From contig NZ_AP026867.1 of the NCBI RefSeq assembly GCF_026000115.1, forward strand, positions 1,209,501-1,273,500: DNA of 64,000 nucleotides, given 5' to 3'. Shown piece by piece: positions 42,982 through 53,100 of the stretch; the first letter of the stretch is position 1; each line of letters starts with the position of its first letter. Under the pieces are notes generated by a model. It ran no database searches, was not told the origin of the DNA, and saw nothing but the letters and a program-made list of their open reading frames with translations. The position numbers and the translations under genes are program-made. Source of the stretch: Aureispira anguillae. GTDB lineage: Bacteria > Bacteroidota > Bacteroidia > Chitinophagales > Saprospiraceae.

Positions 42982-43890
42982 TTAATGGTCAAAAAAAACT
43001 TCTTGTGCAACCAAGAACGTGTTACAATGAGCATCAACAATCTGTGCTAATTTGGGCGAATATCCGCCGCCCATGCTAACGGCTATGGGGACATTGGCAG
43101 CCTTACAATATTCAAAGACCATTTGATCTCGTTTTTTGCAACCTTCTAAGGTCAACCCTAAGCGTCCTAATTTATCCGATTGCAAAACATCAACACCAGA
43201 TAGATAAAAGACTAGATCTGGCTGGACTTGTTGCAATAGGGCAGGAAGATATTCTTGGACTAAATCAAGATAGGGAGCATCCTCTAGTCCGTCAACCAGT
43301 GGAACATCTAAATCAGAAACCTCTTTTTGTAGTGGATAGTTTTTGGCACCATGCATAGAAAAAGTAAATACCCTAGGTTCTTTTTCAAAAATTTTGGCGG
43401 TGCCATTGCCTTGGTGGACATCCAAATCAACAATTAATATTTGATGAACAAGTTGATGGTCTAATAAATAATTAGAAGCAATGGCAAAATCATTTAAAAC
43501 ACAAAAACCTTCTCCCTTATCTTTGAAAGAATGATGGGTGCCGCCTGCAACATTCATAGCAACGCCATATTTAAGCGCATAGAGTGCGCAATCAATTGTT
43601 CCCTGAGCAATTACTCGCCCCCTTTCAATTAAAGCCTTATGAATGGGAAAGCCGATCTTTCGTGCCGCTTTGGGAGGAATAGTGAGCTCCTTTAGGCTTT
43701 TCCAATATGCTGCACAGTGAGTTCTTAAGATCCATTTTTCTTCTAAGGGAACGGGTTCAAAAAATTGAACTTCTTCAACAATTCCTTGATGCAATAATTG
43801 AGCTGGAATTAACTCATATTTAGCCATAGGAAAACGATGCCCCTCTGGTAATTCATACTTGTAAATGGATGAAAATGCAATTTTTAGCAT
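42982..43890 (-). CDS. Histone-deacetylase family (AcuC/HDAC-like) amidohydrolase
   Basis: 302 residues with the HDAC fold hallmarks: GGTHHSFKDKGEGFCVLND (His dyad), LIVDLDVHQGNGTAKIF (Asp and His for Zn), FTFSMHGAKNYPL, and FYLSGVDVLQSDKLGRLGLT (second Asp). The bacterial versions deacetylate small acetyl-amines, polyamines or protein lysines; the true substrate is unclear. The C-terminal IAVSMGGGYSP supplies the Gly-rich motif. Zn-dependent by homology. It converges with the rhomboid gene with abutting stops. Confidence 0.94.
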   Translation of the reverse strand: MLKIAFSSIYKYELPEGHRFPMAKYELIPAQLLHQGIVEEVQFFEPVPLEEKWILRTHCAAYWKSLKELTIPPKAARKIGFPIHKALIERGRVIAQGTIDCALYALKYGVAMNVAGGTHHSFKDKGEGFCVLNDFAIASNYLLDHQLVHQILIVDLDVHQGNGTAKIFEKEPRVFTFSMHGAKNYPLQKEVSDLDVPLVDGLEDAPYLDLVQEYLPALLQQVQPDLVFYLSGVDVLQSDKLGRLGLTLEGCKKRDQMVFEYCKAANVPIAVSMGGGYSPKLAQIVDAHCNTFLVAQEVFFDH

Positions 43891-44117
43891 AAGAAATGAA
43901 GTTCTAAAATATGGATGTTTTTATTCTGTAATAATAATGTATATCAACAGTTCAGGTATCTTTTCTGTTCATTTTAATCTGATAAATTGAATTTGTTGTG
44001 CTTGAAAACCTATAAAAATTAGAATATCTTTTTATTTCAATTCGCTCTTTGACAAATCGTGTGGAAATTTTAATTAACGTCTTTAATATGCCGTTTGGGT
44101 ATTAGATTTTAGAGCTT

Positions 44118-44184
44118 AGATCGCTTCGCTTTTAGACTATATAGGTATGAATTGCAACTATATAGTCTAAAAGCGAAGCGATCT
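44118..44184. repeat. Long perfect hairpin, 27-bp arms
   Basis: Arms 44118-44144 and 44158-44184 are perfect complements of 27 bp around a 13-nt loop. Outer sequences (ttagagctt / aggctctaa) extend the symmetry further. It lies in the 416-bp gap between the deacetylase start and a plus-strand gene. No T-run; role unknown. Confidence 0.85.
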
Positions 44185-44306
44185 AAAAACAACGTGATCT
44201 AGGCTCTAATATCCAAAAATAGAAGCATTTTACCTTACGTTTTACGATTAGTACACAATTTGTCAAAGAACCATTCAATTTATTAACCAATTTAAAATCA
44301 ATCAAT

Positions 44307-44909
44307 ATGAAAAGGTACCTATTTTTATTGTTTCTACTGAACCTTTCTTTTCAAAATATAAATGCCCAAGTTGACCCAATCCTAAAAAACGGATTTTGGT
44401 TTGATCTCAACTTTGGTATTGTACAAAAGCATGAAGAAGTTGCTGTTCCCTGCGGAAGTAGAGGTCTTGGCTGTAATAAATGGGGGCGAACAACGGTACC
44501 TGCTGCTTGGGCAAGAGGTTTTGCTTTACATGCAAAAGTAGGCAATAAATGGTATTATCCTAAAGGAAAATCTTATCAATTAGGATTTCAATTCACTTGG
44601 TTAGGAGGTGGGAAAGATATCTGGGGAGGAGGAGGTTGGTATGTTGATATAGGGGCTTTGGGGTTTTGCAGTGTTTTTAAATTGAATGAAAAAACAGGAA
44701 TTGAGGCAAATTTTAATGTGGGACCTTCTGTTTATGTAACCGATGTGGGGTATCTTGGTGTAGAGGGGAATATAGCACTAAAATACCGTATAGGCTATTT
44801 AGCCATAGGGACTAACTTTCGTTATTTTAGAGGAAAATATGGCGTTTATAATGATCGAGATCCAATTCATATTTTTAATGTTTTCCTGAGTTTAGGCTGC
44901 AAGTTTTAG
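44307..44909 (+). CDS. Secreted outer-membrane beta-barrel-like protein
   Basis: A signal peptide (LLFLLNLSFQNINAQ) and a glycine- and aromatic-rich mature sequence with alternating patterns (WFDLNFGIVQK, YQLGFQFTWLGGGKDIWGGGGW, LAIGTNFRYFRGKYG, VFLSLGCKF) suggest a small outer-membrane barrel. Two adjacent cysteines occur in VPCGSRGLGC. No enzyme motif. Function unknown, similar in type to the 4236 protein. Confidence 0.7.
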   Translation: MKRYLFLLFLLNLSFQNINAQVDPILKNGFWFDLNFGIVQKHEEVAVPCGSRGLGCNKWGRTTVPAAWARGFALHAKVGNKWYYPKGKSYQLGFQFTWLGGGKDIWGGGGWYVDIGALGFCSVFKLNEKTGIEANFNVGPSVYVTDVGYLGVEGNIALKYRIGYLAIGTNFRYFRGKYGVYNDRDPIHIFNVFLSLGCKF

Positions 44910-45598
44910 GATTAACGTTTAGTTGGGGAAGAACTAGAAATTAGCAGATTTAAGTATGAACGAAGTGAACAAATAGCTGGTTTATTGCATTGTCTCAGCC
45001 TCTTCCAGTTTGTTCCTTATGAGCCTTTTTCTCTCCCTCCAATCATTATTCCATTTTGCTTAATGCATTACTCCGTTGAAAAACATCTTGTATTCGATTG
45101 ATTATTTGAATTTTAAATCCTGCTAATCCTTTGGTATGCTATACCAAGGATACTCGTTCGTTTTGCTCGTGAGCCAGCAAGCTGGGCTTGTCCTATACTC
45201 AATATTTTTTTATTTATAAATAAAAAGTGATTACCTATTCATAAATAAGGTATAGAGTTAGTGTAGTTTGAAAAAGCTGCTTTTTTTGAGGAAAATAAGT
45301 GCAATTATTTTATCAACAACAAAGATTTTTACACTTTTGACGTGTTTTTACGTTAAATAACGCATTTAAAAGTTGTTGAATGTATTTATAATATGTAAAT
45401 TTATATAATTGGAATGAATCCTCTTGATTTTCAGTAGTAAAATTGTTGAATGAAGGTAAGGAAAGAGATGTACCCCCATAGCATATGCTTGTCATCGACA
45501 GACAAATTTCTAAGCCTAAAAAAATTATTAATCGTCGGATAAAGCTGAACAACGACCTAAAAAAAGAAAGTAAGCATCAATTAAAACTATATTTAAAT
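44910..45598. other. Intergenic region with repeat modules
   Basis: About 690 bp without a convincing gene. It has a short copy of the gcattactccgttgaaaaac module (45064-45083, complementary to 1190-1207), a hairpin with ggtat/atacc near 45131-45153, and long AT runs. Frames that extend the following lipoprotein upstream lack a signal peptide at their own starts. Confidence 0.5.
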
Positions 45599-46159
45599 AT
45601 GAAAAAGAATTTTTTTTTCTGGGGAACGATGGCATTAATTCTAGTATTATCTGCTTCTTGTAAAAAAGAAGAAGTTCTAGAGACCGCAATCCACGAAGAA
45701 TCCAAGGTAGAAACCTTGGCAACCACTAGCAATTTTAGAGGTGGACCAATACTTGTTTTAAGACCATACGTGGAAGTATCTGGGCTTTGTTATGGTACTA
45801 ATCATTCTGGTAATTCTTATGAAACATTGGTCTATGTTACAGGGACAAGGCCTTACCACCGCAAAGTGACAGTATTCGGCTGGAAAAATGCTAACATGTC
45901 GTCTATTCCTAACACCTATACCATTGATATTCCCGCAAATTCGACGACCTCTAGCAGAGTAAATACCTTCCCCGATGCAACAGCACGTTACAATTCTATT
46001 AAAGTAGAAATCAACCAAGTGCTCAAGCAGGATGCTTCTGGGTTATGGGTTACGGATGGAGCTGCTGATAGAACTACTGCTACTATTCCTGTTCAAAATT
46101 GTTACCAAGGAAATGGTTTTGGTAATAATAATGGTGGAGGTATTGGATTTACACCATAA
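45599..46159 (+). CDS. Small secreted lipoprotein
   Basis: The start at 45599 opens a signal peptide ending LSASC, so Cys20 is lipidated. Earlier in-frame starts add a basic leader and are rejected. The mature region (about 165 residues) has a central beta domain (VEVSGLCYGTNHSGNSYE, VYVTGTRPYHRKVTVFGW) with one Cys pair, ending in a glycine/asparagine-rich tail (GNGFGNNNGGGIGF). No known family. A plus-strand terminator follows 80 bp downstream. Confidence 0.7.
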   Translation: MKKNFFFWGTMALILVLSASCKKEEVLETAIHEESKVETLATTSNFRGGPILVLRPYVEVSGLCYGTNHSGNSYETLVYVTGTRPYHRKVTVFGWKNANMSSIPNTYTIDIPANSTTSSRVNTFPDATARYNSIKVEINQVLKQDASGLWVTDGAADRTTATIPVQNCYQGNGFGNNNGGGIGFTP

Positions 46160-46238
46160 AATAAGTTAAAAATTGTTGCAATGAGATATGGATTAAGAAT
46201 AAAATTAAAATCCTATCATTCGCAGACCTACTAAAACG

Positions 46239-46275
46239 GTACAGCTTGATTTTTAAATCAAGCTGTACTTTTTGT
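46239..46275 (+). terminator. Rho-independent terminator
   Basis: Arms 46239-46252 and 46255-46268 (14 bp, perfect) with a 2-nt loop, followed by TTTTTGTTTTT. Ends the transcript of the lipoprotein gene at 45599. Confidence 0.8.
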
Positions 46276-46437
46276 TTTTAGGGATGGAAGACTATTAGCG
46301 GCGCTATTTTTTAGTGCATCAACAACTTCTAAGTTTTGAAGAGAGAAAAACTAGAAATATGTAGATACTTTCTTAATTTTGGTAGCTTAGTATACGTAAC
46401 GATAATATTCAAGCTATTTAACTAGTATTGTACGATT

Positions 46438-46908
46438 ATGAAGTTTTATCATGTATCACATCGAAAATTGAGAGAAGGCACCATATTAACGATTGGTGTT
46501 TATGGTGAACGGATTCGCAGGCACGATTTTGTCAAAGATTATTATTCGACTTATATTAAAGAAGAAATTTTTGAATCAATCCGATCTTTAAATTACCCTG
46601 CTTTACCGTCAAGGTTAAATTGTGTGTTTTTATTTGCTGAATTAGCCACAGCTAAAGCGTTTTATGGCAATAAGGGGCGTTATAATGACTATGTTTATGA
46701 AGTGGAAATAGAAGAAGGCGAGCCATTGACCGTAGAGATGGATCTATTGTGTTGTGATGGAGTGAGTTATCAAGAAATTTGCAATTGCGCTCATAAGTAT
46801 TGGGAGCAAATTCGGCATCCTAATAGTAGTACTTTGGAAGTTTTGTTGGCAGGTAAAGCAAAAGTCAAAAAAATGGTTCTAGCTCCTTCGAATATTTGGG
46901 ATTTGTAA
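46438..46908 (+). CDS. Hypothetical protein, DUF2441-like (ADP-ribosyltransferase-like fold possible)
   Basis: 156 residues. FYHVSHRKLREGTIL at the start and SRLNCVFLFAELATAKAF in the middle resemble DUF2441-type proteins, in which a His and Arg near the N-terminus and an Asn/Cys strand are conserved. The rest ends with KKMVLAPSNIWDL. No signal peptide. Some proteins with this pattern are viewed as distant ADP-ribosyltransferase folds, but the required residues are not clear here. It has its own ATG after an AT-rich gap. Function unknown. Confidence 0.55.
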   Translation: MKFYHVSHRKLREGTILTIGVYGERIRRHDFVKDYYSTYIKEEIFESIRSLNYPALPSRLNCVFLFAELATAKAFYGNKGRYNDYVYEVEIEEGEPLTVEMDLLCCDGVSYQEICNCAHKYWEQIRHPNSSTLEVLLAGKAKVKKMVLAPSNIWDL

Positions 46909-47000
46909 AAATAGTAGTAGATTTGAACTTTAGTATACCCCGATACCCTTAATTTTATCTATAAGAACTTACTAATCCTTTTATAAAATACGTTCAAACT

Positions 47001-47966
47001 ATGCTATTTTTAGATTTTGAGAAGCCGATTGAAGAATTGTATGAACAACTAGCTGAACTTAAAAAAACGGCAGATTTAAATGATGACGTGGAGGCTTTAA
47101 ATGCAGCAGTTTCGGCATTGGAAAAGAAAATTACTACTACTCGAAAAAACATATACAGTAATTTAACAGGATGGCAAAAAGTACAACTTTCTAGACATCC
47201 TCATAGACCTTACACCTTGTTTTATATTGAGCAAATGTGTTCTCGTTTTGTAGAAATGCATGGCGATCGTTGCTTTAAAGACGATAAGGCAATTGTGGGG
47301 GGTATTGGAAAATTAGATAAACATAGTGTTATGTTTATTGGGCAGCAAAAAGGAGCGGATATAAAAATGCGCCAATATCGAAATTTTGGTATGCCTAATC
47401 CTGAAGGATATCGCAAAGCTTTGCGTTTGATGAAAACCGCTGAACGATTGGATTTACCTGTGGTTTGTCTTATTGATACACCTGGTGCTTTTCCTGGTAT
47501 AGAAGCAGAAGAAAGAGGACAGGCAGAGGCTATTGCTCGCAATTTATTTGAAATGGCTAAATTGAGAGTGCCTATTATTTGTGTGGTAATTGGCGAAGGT
47601 GCTTCTGGTGGTGCATTGGGAATAGGTGTTGGTAACCGTATTTTTATGATGGAAAATACTTGGTATACCGTAATCTCTCCGGAGTCTTGTTCTACTATTC
47701 TTTGGCGTACGGTAGAGCACAAAAAAGAAGCGGCTGAAGCATTGAAGTTAACGGCTGATAATGCGCTAGAGTTTGGTATTATTGATGGCATTATCAAAGA
47801 ACCAGTTGGTGGTGCGCATTTGCAACCAGAGGAAGCTGCTAAAATATTAAAACGTCACTTGAAAAAAGAACTTGTTGCGCTGAAGGATTTGTCAAAAGAC
47901 GAATTGGTGCAGTCTCGTATTGAAAAATACAGCAAAATGGGTAAAGTTACCTATAAAACAGTATAG
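47001..47966 (+). CDS. accA: Acetyl-CoA carboxylase carboxyltransferase subunit alpha
   Basis: 321 residues: the N-terminal helical region ([17 protein letters not shown], then [11 protein letters not shown]) and the crotonase-like core with [44 protein letters not shown] (given in short blocks), [16 protein letters not shown] and [11 protein letters not shown] match AccA closely. It carries out the second half-reaction of acetyl-CoA carboxylation for fatty acid synthesis, with AccD, which is not in this window. A hairpin (47997-48039) follows the stop. Confidence 0.97.
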   Translation: MLFLDFEKPIEELYEQLAELKKTADLNDDVEALNAAVSALEKKITTTRKNIYSNLTGWQKVQLSRHPHRPYTLFYIEQMCSRFVEMHGDRCFKDDKAIVGGIGKLDKHSVMFIGQQKGADIKMRQYRNFGMPNPEGYRKALRLMKTAERLDLPVVCLIDTPGAFPGIEAEERGQAEAIARNLFEMAKLRVPIICVVIGEGASGGALGIGVGNRIFMMENTWYTVISPESCSTILWRTVEHKKEAAEALKLTADNALEFGIIDGIIKEPVGGAHLQPEEAAKILKRHLKKELVALKDLSKDELVQSRIEKYSKMGKVTYKTV

Positions 47967-47996
47967 GATTAAGAATTTACTATACAAACAATAAAC

Positions 47997-48039
47997 CTTA
48001 AGAAATCTATCCTTGATTGTATTGGATAGATTTCTTAAG
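47997..48039. terminator. Hairpin after accA
   Basis: Perfect 16-bp arms at 47997-48012 and 48024-48039 around an 11-nt loop. No T-run, so possibly a processing or stability stem. Confidence 0.6.
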
Positions 48040-48188
48040 ATAGAATGTCCCTCAAAGTCATTAATACCAATTAGACGACAAATAAAAACAAATTGTAATA
48101 TATTGATTGCGTAAGAAATTATGGGTTGTGATTTTAATTAACTGTCCTACCAAAAATCATAATTGTTAATTTAAAACAGTCCCCCTGT

Positions 48189-48713
48189 ATGAGTTTATTA
48201 AGTGGTTTAAAAGAAAGCTTGTATCAACGAAAGTTGAAACAGTGTATTCAAGCGAACAAAAAGCGATCGGCTTGTAATTTTGATACGGCGAGAAGCATAG
48301 GTTTAATCTTTAATGCAAGTAATGAAGCTGAAGCTAAGATTGTTTTAGGTTATAAAAGAGAACTCCAAAGTCAGCGAAAGAAAGTAAAATTAATTGCTTA
48401 TAAAGATGCCAATCAGCTGACAGAAGAAGAGGCTTATCCTTGTTTTTGTAACAAAGATTTGGGCTTGAATCAAACTCCAAAAAAACAGGAAGTATTAGAT
48501 TTTATCCACGAACCATTTGATTTATTAATTGCCTTACATGTTGACAACTGCCAACCCCTAGAGTATATTGCTGCTGCTTCTGCGGCAAAATTTCGAATCG
48601 GGCATTATCGAGAAGATAAAACCGATTTTTATGACTTTATGGTTTATGGCAAAAGCAAAAGTTTAAGAGCATTGATTCAGCAAATGGAAAACTATTTAAA
48701 GAAAATCCAATAA
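48189..48713 (+). CDS. DUF6913 family protein
   Basis: 174 residues with the pattern seen for DUF6913 genes next to dapA in Bacteroidota: ARSIGLIFNASNEAEAKIVL, VKLIAYKDANQL, CFCNKDLGLNQTP, PFDLLIALHVDNCQPLEYIAA and FRIGHYREDKTDFYDFMV. Cytoplasmic, no signal peptide. Proteins of this family have no assigned function. It precedes dapA by 19 bp and probably shares its transcript. Confidence 0.88.
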   Translation: MSLLSGLKESLYQRKLKQCIQANKKRSACNFDTARSIGLIFNASNEAEAKIVLGYKRELQSQRKKVKLIAYKDANQLTEEEAYPCFCNKDLGLNQTPKKQEVLDFIHEPFDLLIALHVDNCQPLEYIAAASAAKFRIGHYREDKTDFYDFMVYGKSKSLRALIQQMENYLKKIQ

Positions 48714-48732
48714 GGGCTTAATGGTATAAAAA

Positions 48733-49629
48733 ATGAATAAATTATTTAGAGGAACAGGAGTTGCATTAGTAACGCCGTTCAAAGATGGAGCAATTGATTA
48801 TAATGGCTTAGAACGCCTGATTAATTTTAATATAGAAGGTGGCGTAGAGTTTTTAGTCTCATTAGGGACAACGGGCGAATCGGTGACCTTAACAGAAGAA
48901 GAAAAGCATGCGGTATTAGACTTTACAGTAAAAATAACAGCTGGTCGAATTCCTATTGTTGCAGGTTTTGGAGGAAACAATACAGCAGCCGTCATTAAAA
49001 GTATACAGAATTATCATTTTAAAGGAATTGCTGGTATTCTGTCGGCGAGTCCTGCCTATAACAAACCTACTCAGGAAGGAATTTATCAACATTTTATGGC
49101 CATAGAAGCCGTGGCTCCTTGTCCAATTATTCTCTATAATGTTCCTGGACGGACAGCTTCTAATATGACCGCAGCCACTACCTTGCGTTTGGCAAATGCT
49201 AGCAATAAATTTGTAGCCGTTAAAGAGGCTTCTGGAAATTTAGCACAATGCATGCAAATTATAAAAGGCAAAAAACCTGCTCATTTTGCAGTGCTTTCGG
49301 GCGATGATAATTTGACCTTACCGCTGTTGGCTTGTGGAGCGGATGGTTTAATTTCTGTAGTTGGAAATGCTTATCCTCAAATCTATTCTGATTTAGTGCG
49401 AGCAGGATTGGTAGGTGATTTTGGTACTGCTAGAAACCTACATTATCAATTGATGGATTTGGTCGATTTGCTCTTTGTAGATGGCAATCCTGCGGGCGTT
49501 AAGCATGCCTTAAATTGTTTAGGTATTTGTGGGGAAGAATTGCGTTTGCCATTGGTTCCCGCAACAGTTGCTACTCAACAAGCAATTGGAAAGATCGTTA
49601 CTCAATTAAAAGAAACGTCTGCGGTATAG
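48733..49629 (+). CDS. dapA: 4-hydroxy-tetrahydrodipicolinate synthase
   Basis: The TIM-barrel aldolase DapA: GVALVTPFKDGAIDYNGL start, GTTGESVTLTEEE, Tyr135 in ILYNVPGRT and catalytic Lys164 in FVAVKEASGNL. It condenses pyruvate with aspartate semialdehyde in lysine and meso-DAP synthesis. 298 residues is standard. The next gene follows with no gap after its stop. Confidence 0.97.
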   Translation: MNKLFRGTGVALVTPFKDGAIDYNGLERLINFNIEGGVEFLVSLGTTGESVTLTEEEKHAVLDFTVKITAGRIPIVAGFGGNNTAAVIKSIQNYHFKGIAGILSASPAYNKPTQEGIYQHFMAIEAVAPCPIILYNVPGRTASNMTAATTLRLANASNKFVAVKEASGNLAQCMQIIKGKKPAHFAVLSGDDNLTLPLLACGADGLISVVGNAYPQIYSDLVRAGLVGDFGTARNLHYQLMDLVDLLFVDGNPAGVKHALNCLGICGEELRLPLVPATVATQQAIGKIVTQLKETSAV

Positions 49630-49630
49630 C

Positions 49631-51316
49631 ATGAATAAAACACCATTATATAAAGACATGAGGCTATATACTTTTTTAGGTATTATAGCCTTTTTATTTA
49701 TTCATCATTATGGAGGCTATTTTGGGCACTATGGTTTTGATGATATAATGGGGTATGGCTATTATGGCAAAAAATGGGCAGATGGAGAACTCTTTTTTCT
49801 GAACGAAGATTTTTTCTCTTACCGTTGGGGATTTATCAGTTTGACAGGCTTTTTTTATGCCTTATTTGGTGTCAACGATGAGGTGTCGGCAATTGCACCC
49901 TCCTTGGTTTTGTTGGCAACAGTATTGCTTATTTTTCGAGTATTAAAACAACAGCCCAAGCAAGTGGCTGTTATCGCAGCGGCTATTTATGTCTTGGACA
50001 ACTGGACGATGTATTATTCTGACAAATTAATGCCAGATACTTCTGTTGCTTTGGCTACGTTTGCAGCTTTTAGTTTGATTGGAAATCATCGTTTTGATCA
50101 AAAAGGGGCACAATCCTTCAAACATGCCTTATTGTTGTCTATGGTATTGATTTGGGCTTATATTACCAAGCAATCTGTACTGCTGTTGTTTCCTGTTTTT
50201 TTCTTGGTAATGCTGTTGGATATTTTTCAAAAACGTTATCTCAAATTTTGGATATACACAACACTTTGTTGTATAGCGATGGGGGTATTGTATCTCTTAT
50301 TAATTTACGGTTTGACAGGAGACCCCTTAGCTCGTTTTCATGCTGTAGAAGCAGGGCTAGACGATAATTTAGGCGCAGGTCGTTCGTTTTCTTTTTGCAA
50401 TTATGCCATTCAACCTTGGTCGGTATTGTGGTATCGAATTGGTTACGAAATGATCTACAAATTTATGGCAACTGGAATGATGATAAGCCTAATGTTGGCG
50501 TTACCAGCCATTTTTAGCCAATCTTTTAAGCGTTTTATCCGTTTTGAAACACCTGCGGCGTATTGGTCTCTGATCTTGGTATTGTCCTTGTTGTCGTCCA
50601 ATTTTATGACCACTTCCTACAAAGCTTATTTGCCAATTTGTCCAGATATTCGGCATTTTTTATTCTTGGTGCCAATGGCAGCAGTAGTAGCTGCGCCATT
50701 AGTGTATGCCTTTGCGAAGGAAGCCAAGCATCGGTATGCATTTATCGCTGCAACAACCTTGGTTTTTGTCTTATCGAAATGGTCTGCTATTGGAAATTTA
50801 GAATGGTGTTATGCTGCTATAATGGTTTTAGTGCTAATACGTGCGATATTGCCAAATCGCAATTCTATTACTTGGGGTTTTTTATTGGGAATAGCCTTAG
50901 CTGCTTTAGCTCCAATTGTCTCTTCTATGCAAACGGCCAATAAACATTCTTATGTAGAACAACGGGCTGTTATTTACAAATATTTTAAAGAAAAACCACA
51001 TAAGAGTATTGTTGTAACCAATGTTATCCAAAAACATTTTGGGCAATACTTAATGGAATATAACGAAAAAGGACCTGTTCAATTTTATGATTATTCAGAC
51101 ATTCCTACCTTAACTTTTTCGCCAGAAACTACGGTTTATGTTTTAGCCAATGGAGCCACTCGTTATATGTCCAATTTTGATTATAATGATTTGCCTCGTT
51201 GCATCAAAGATTGTTACGAAGGGAAACGTCCTCCAAGTATTCAAGCACTTTATGAAACTTCTGAAGTTGCCTTGTACCAACTCAACCAACCCAATTTGCT
51301 CAAGGGCGTTGAATAG
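49631..51316 (+). CDS. GT-C-type membrane glycosyltransferase-like protein
   Basis: 561 residues with about ten hydrophobic helices and an early acidic pair (HYGFDDIMGYGYYGK, near residue 38), the usual catalytic Asp position in first-loop GT-C/ArnT/PMT-like enzymes. The pattern DKLMPDTSVALATFAAFSLIG also fits. It likely transfers a sugar from a lipid-linked donor on the periplasmic side; the acceptor is unknown. It starts 1 bp after the dapA stop, so it may be co-transcribed, though functionally distinct. Confidence 0.75.
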   Translation: MNKTPLYKDMRLYTFLGIIAFLFIHHYGGYFGHYGFDDIMGYGYYGKKWADGELFFLNEDFFSYRWGFISLTGFFYALFGVNDEVSAIAPSLVLLATVLLIFRVLKQQPKQVAVIAAAIYVLDNWTMYYSDKLMPDTSVALATFAAFSLIGNHRFDQKGAQSFKHALLLSMVLIWAYITKQSVLLLFPVFFLVMLLDIFQKRYLKFWIYTTLCCIAMGVLYLLLIYGLTGDPLARFHAVEAGLDDNLGAGRSFSFCNYAIQPWSVLWYRIGYEMIYKFMATGMMISLMLALPAIFSQSFKRFIRFETPAAYWSLILVLSLLSSNFMTTSYKAYLPICPDIRHFLFLVPMAAVVAAPLVYAFAKEAKHRYAFIAATTLVFVLSKWSAIGNLEWCYAAIMVLVLIRAILPNRNSITWGFLLGIALAALAPIVSSMQTANKHSYVEQRAVIYKYFKEKPHKSIVVTNVIQKHFGQYLMEYNEKGPVQFYDYSDIPTLTFSPETTVYVLANGATRYMSNFDYNDLPRCIKDCYEGKRPPSIQALYETSEVALYQLNQPNLLKGVE

Positions 51317-51575
51317 TGTTGCTTTTTTTACAATAGATGAAGTCTATGGTTCTAAACTACCGTGAACAATGCAGTCATTATCACAGGCTGTTAAATTCTA
51401 TTTCCAAAAGAAAATTCCATTGCATTTTTGGTTGATTTTTTGTATATTGCGCAGCTATATGCTTTTTGGAGTAAAACCACTTAAAAGCATAACTTTCTTA
51501 CTTTTATAGCGGTTAGCATTTTATTTAATTATGCTAGCCAGCGGTCTACTAATTAATATAACCCTATACAAGACT

Positions 51576-53084
51576 ATGATCAAATTCCTCTTGCAAGCCC
51601 TTATTTGTGGAACCATGCTTAGCACTTTGTCCAGTTGCACCCTGACAAAAATTGTTGTATTTTTTAAACCAGGGATCAACGACCACAAAAAGATCTTTGT
51701 TTGTGATACAATTCCAGGAGCATCAACAGAGAATTGGGCAACCTCCTCACTAGAAAACAGCCCTTACTCGAAGCCTTTATTTACCAATGTTCATAACCCT
51801 GCTAATATTCCTGCGCTTAAACAATGGATTCCTAAATCTGAAAAGGTGACAACCTCGGATTTAGATGATTTTTTGGAAACTTCCAAAACAACGGCTTTGA
51901 TTGTGATTAAAAATGACTCTATTTTGTACGAACGTTATTTAAATGGAGGAAGTAAACAAGAACCTAAAATTGTTTTTTCGGTGACTAAGGCAATGACGGC
52001 AACATTAACGGCTATAGCTGCTGAAGAGGGCTTACTCTCTTTGGATCAAAAGGTTGCGGAATTTATTCCTGAGTTTGGAAAAGATGCTCGAAAAGACATC
52101 AGCTTACGGCATTTAATGGGAATGGTATCTGGGTTGAAGTGGCATGACTTTGATAATGTTTTGCGATTGGGAGGTTTGTATTATACCCCCAACCAACAAC
52201 GTTTTGTTAAAAGAGCAGCCAAACAAAAGCATGAGCCAACAACACATTTTGCTTATAAATCACTTTCTACGCAGATTCTTGGGATTTGTTTAGAAAAGGC
52301 AATTGGACAGAGCTTAGCAAGCTATTTGGAAGCTAAAATATGGAAACCTGTTGGTATGCAGTATGATGCTATGGTCACATTGGATAGTAAAAAACATCGC
52401 AACGCTAGAACTTTTGGAGGGATGGCCTTAACGGCAGCAGATATGGCTCGCTTTGGCAAGTTAATGTTAAACGATGGTCTTTGGGAAGGACAGCAGATTG
52501 TTCCTAAGTGGTTTGTAAAAGAACTTAAAAATAGGGATTTAAGTCGGTGGTTTGGGTATTCTAATTGTTATTGGCGCAATGGCTATGAAGAGGTTGGCTT
52601 TGCCAATAACCAGCAGTATTGGGCAGCAGGCTATCATGGACAGTATATTTTTGTTTCGCCTAAAGATAACATTATTTTGATTCGAACAGGCTCTAGCGAA
52701 AAGCATCACTGGTCAATTTTGCTAGGACGATTGGCGGCTATGCTTGGTGCTGGTCGAACGGATTTAACCGATAAAACGCTAGATTTTGGAGCGCAGTTTG
52801 AAGGAACTTATCAAAATCAAAATGGAAAAAAAATGCACTTAGAATTGTTGCCTCAATTGGATGAATATGGACGTAGAGAATGGCTTTGGAAAAGAGATCT
52901 TACTGTATTTGAAGAAGGCAAAAAGCTAGAAAAATTAGTCCAGTTGGATGGCATTAGTTTAGGTTATAAAAAAGGAGGGGTGCAAACTCGAATGTATTAT
53001 GTAGTGAAGGATGACCAAGTGGTAGGGTTTTATTACAACTCTTGGCCCGCAGCAGGATTGGACTATTTTGAAAAGGTACACTAA
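51576..53084 (+). CDS. Lipoprotein serine hydrolase of the beta-lactamase family
   Basis: The ATG at 51576 opens a signal peptide ending LSSC, so Cys is lipidated; the longer frame from 51531 is not favoured. The PF00144-type domain has Ser-x-x-Lys (FSVTKAMT), Tyr-x-Ser (FAYKSLST) and a YHGQ block in place of the third motif. Members hydrolyse D-amino acid peptides or esters. It likely acts on the cell surface or periplasm. The C-terminus (about 410-502) has a beta-rich extension (FEGTYQNQNGKKMHLELL). Follows the GT-C gene by a 260-bp gap. Confidence 0.88.
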   Translation: MIKFLLQALICGTMLSTLSSCTLTKIVVFFKPGINDHKKIFVCDTIPGASTENWATSSLENSPYSKPLFTNVHNPANIPALKQWIPKSEKVTTSDLDDFLETSKTTALIVIKNDSILYERYLNGGSKQEPKIVFSVTKAMTATLTAIAAEEGLLSLDQKVAEFIPEFGKDARKDISLRHLMGMVSGLKWHDFDNVLRLGGLYYTPNQQRFVKRAAKQKHEPTTHFAYKSLSTQILGICLEKAIGQSLASYLEAKIWKPVGMQYDAMVTLDSKKHRNARTFGGMALTAADMARFGKLMLNDGLWEGQQIVPKWFVKELKNRDLSRWFGYSNCYWRNGYEEVGFANNQQYWAAGYHGQYIFVSPKDNIILIRTGSSEKHHWSILLGRLAAMLGAGRTDLTDKTLDFGAQFEGTYQNQNGKKMHLELLPQLDEYGRREWLWKRDLTVFEEGKKLEKLVQLDGISLGYKKGGVQTRMYYVVKDDQVVGFYYNSWPAAGLDYFEKVH

Positions 53085-53100
53085 ATGAAAAAACAATGAA

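Noticed and set aside
1355-46908. Macro-domain protein and the 46438 DUF2441-like protein as one ADP-ribosylation system
   Set aside because: They lie 45 kb apart with no shared context, so a joint system is not supported.
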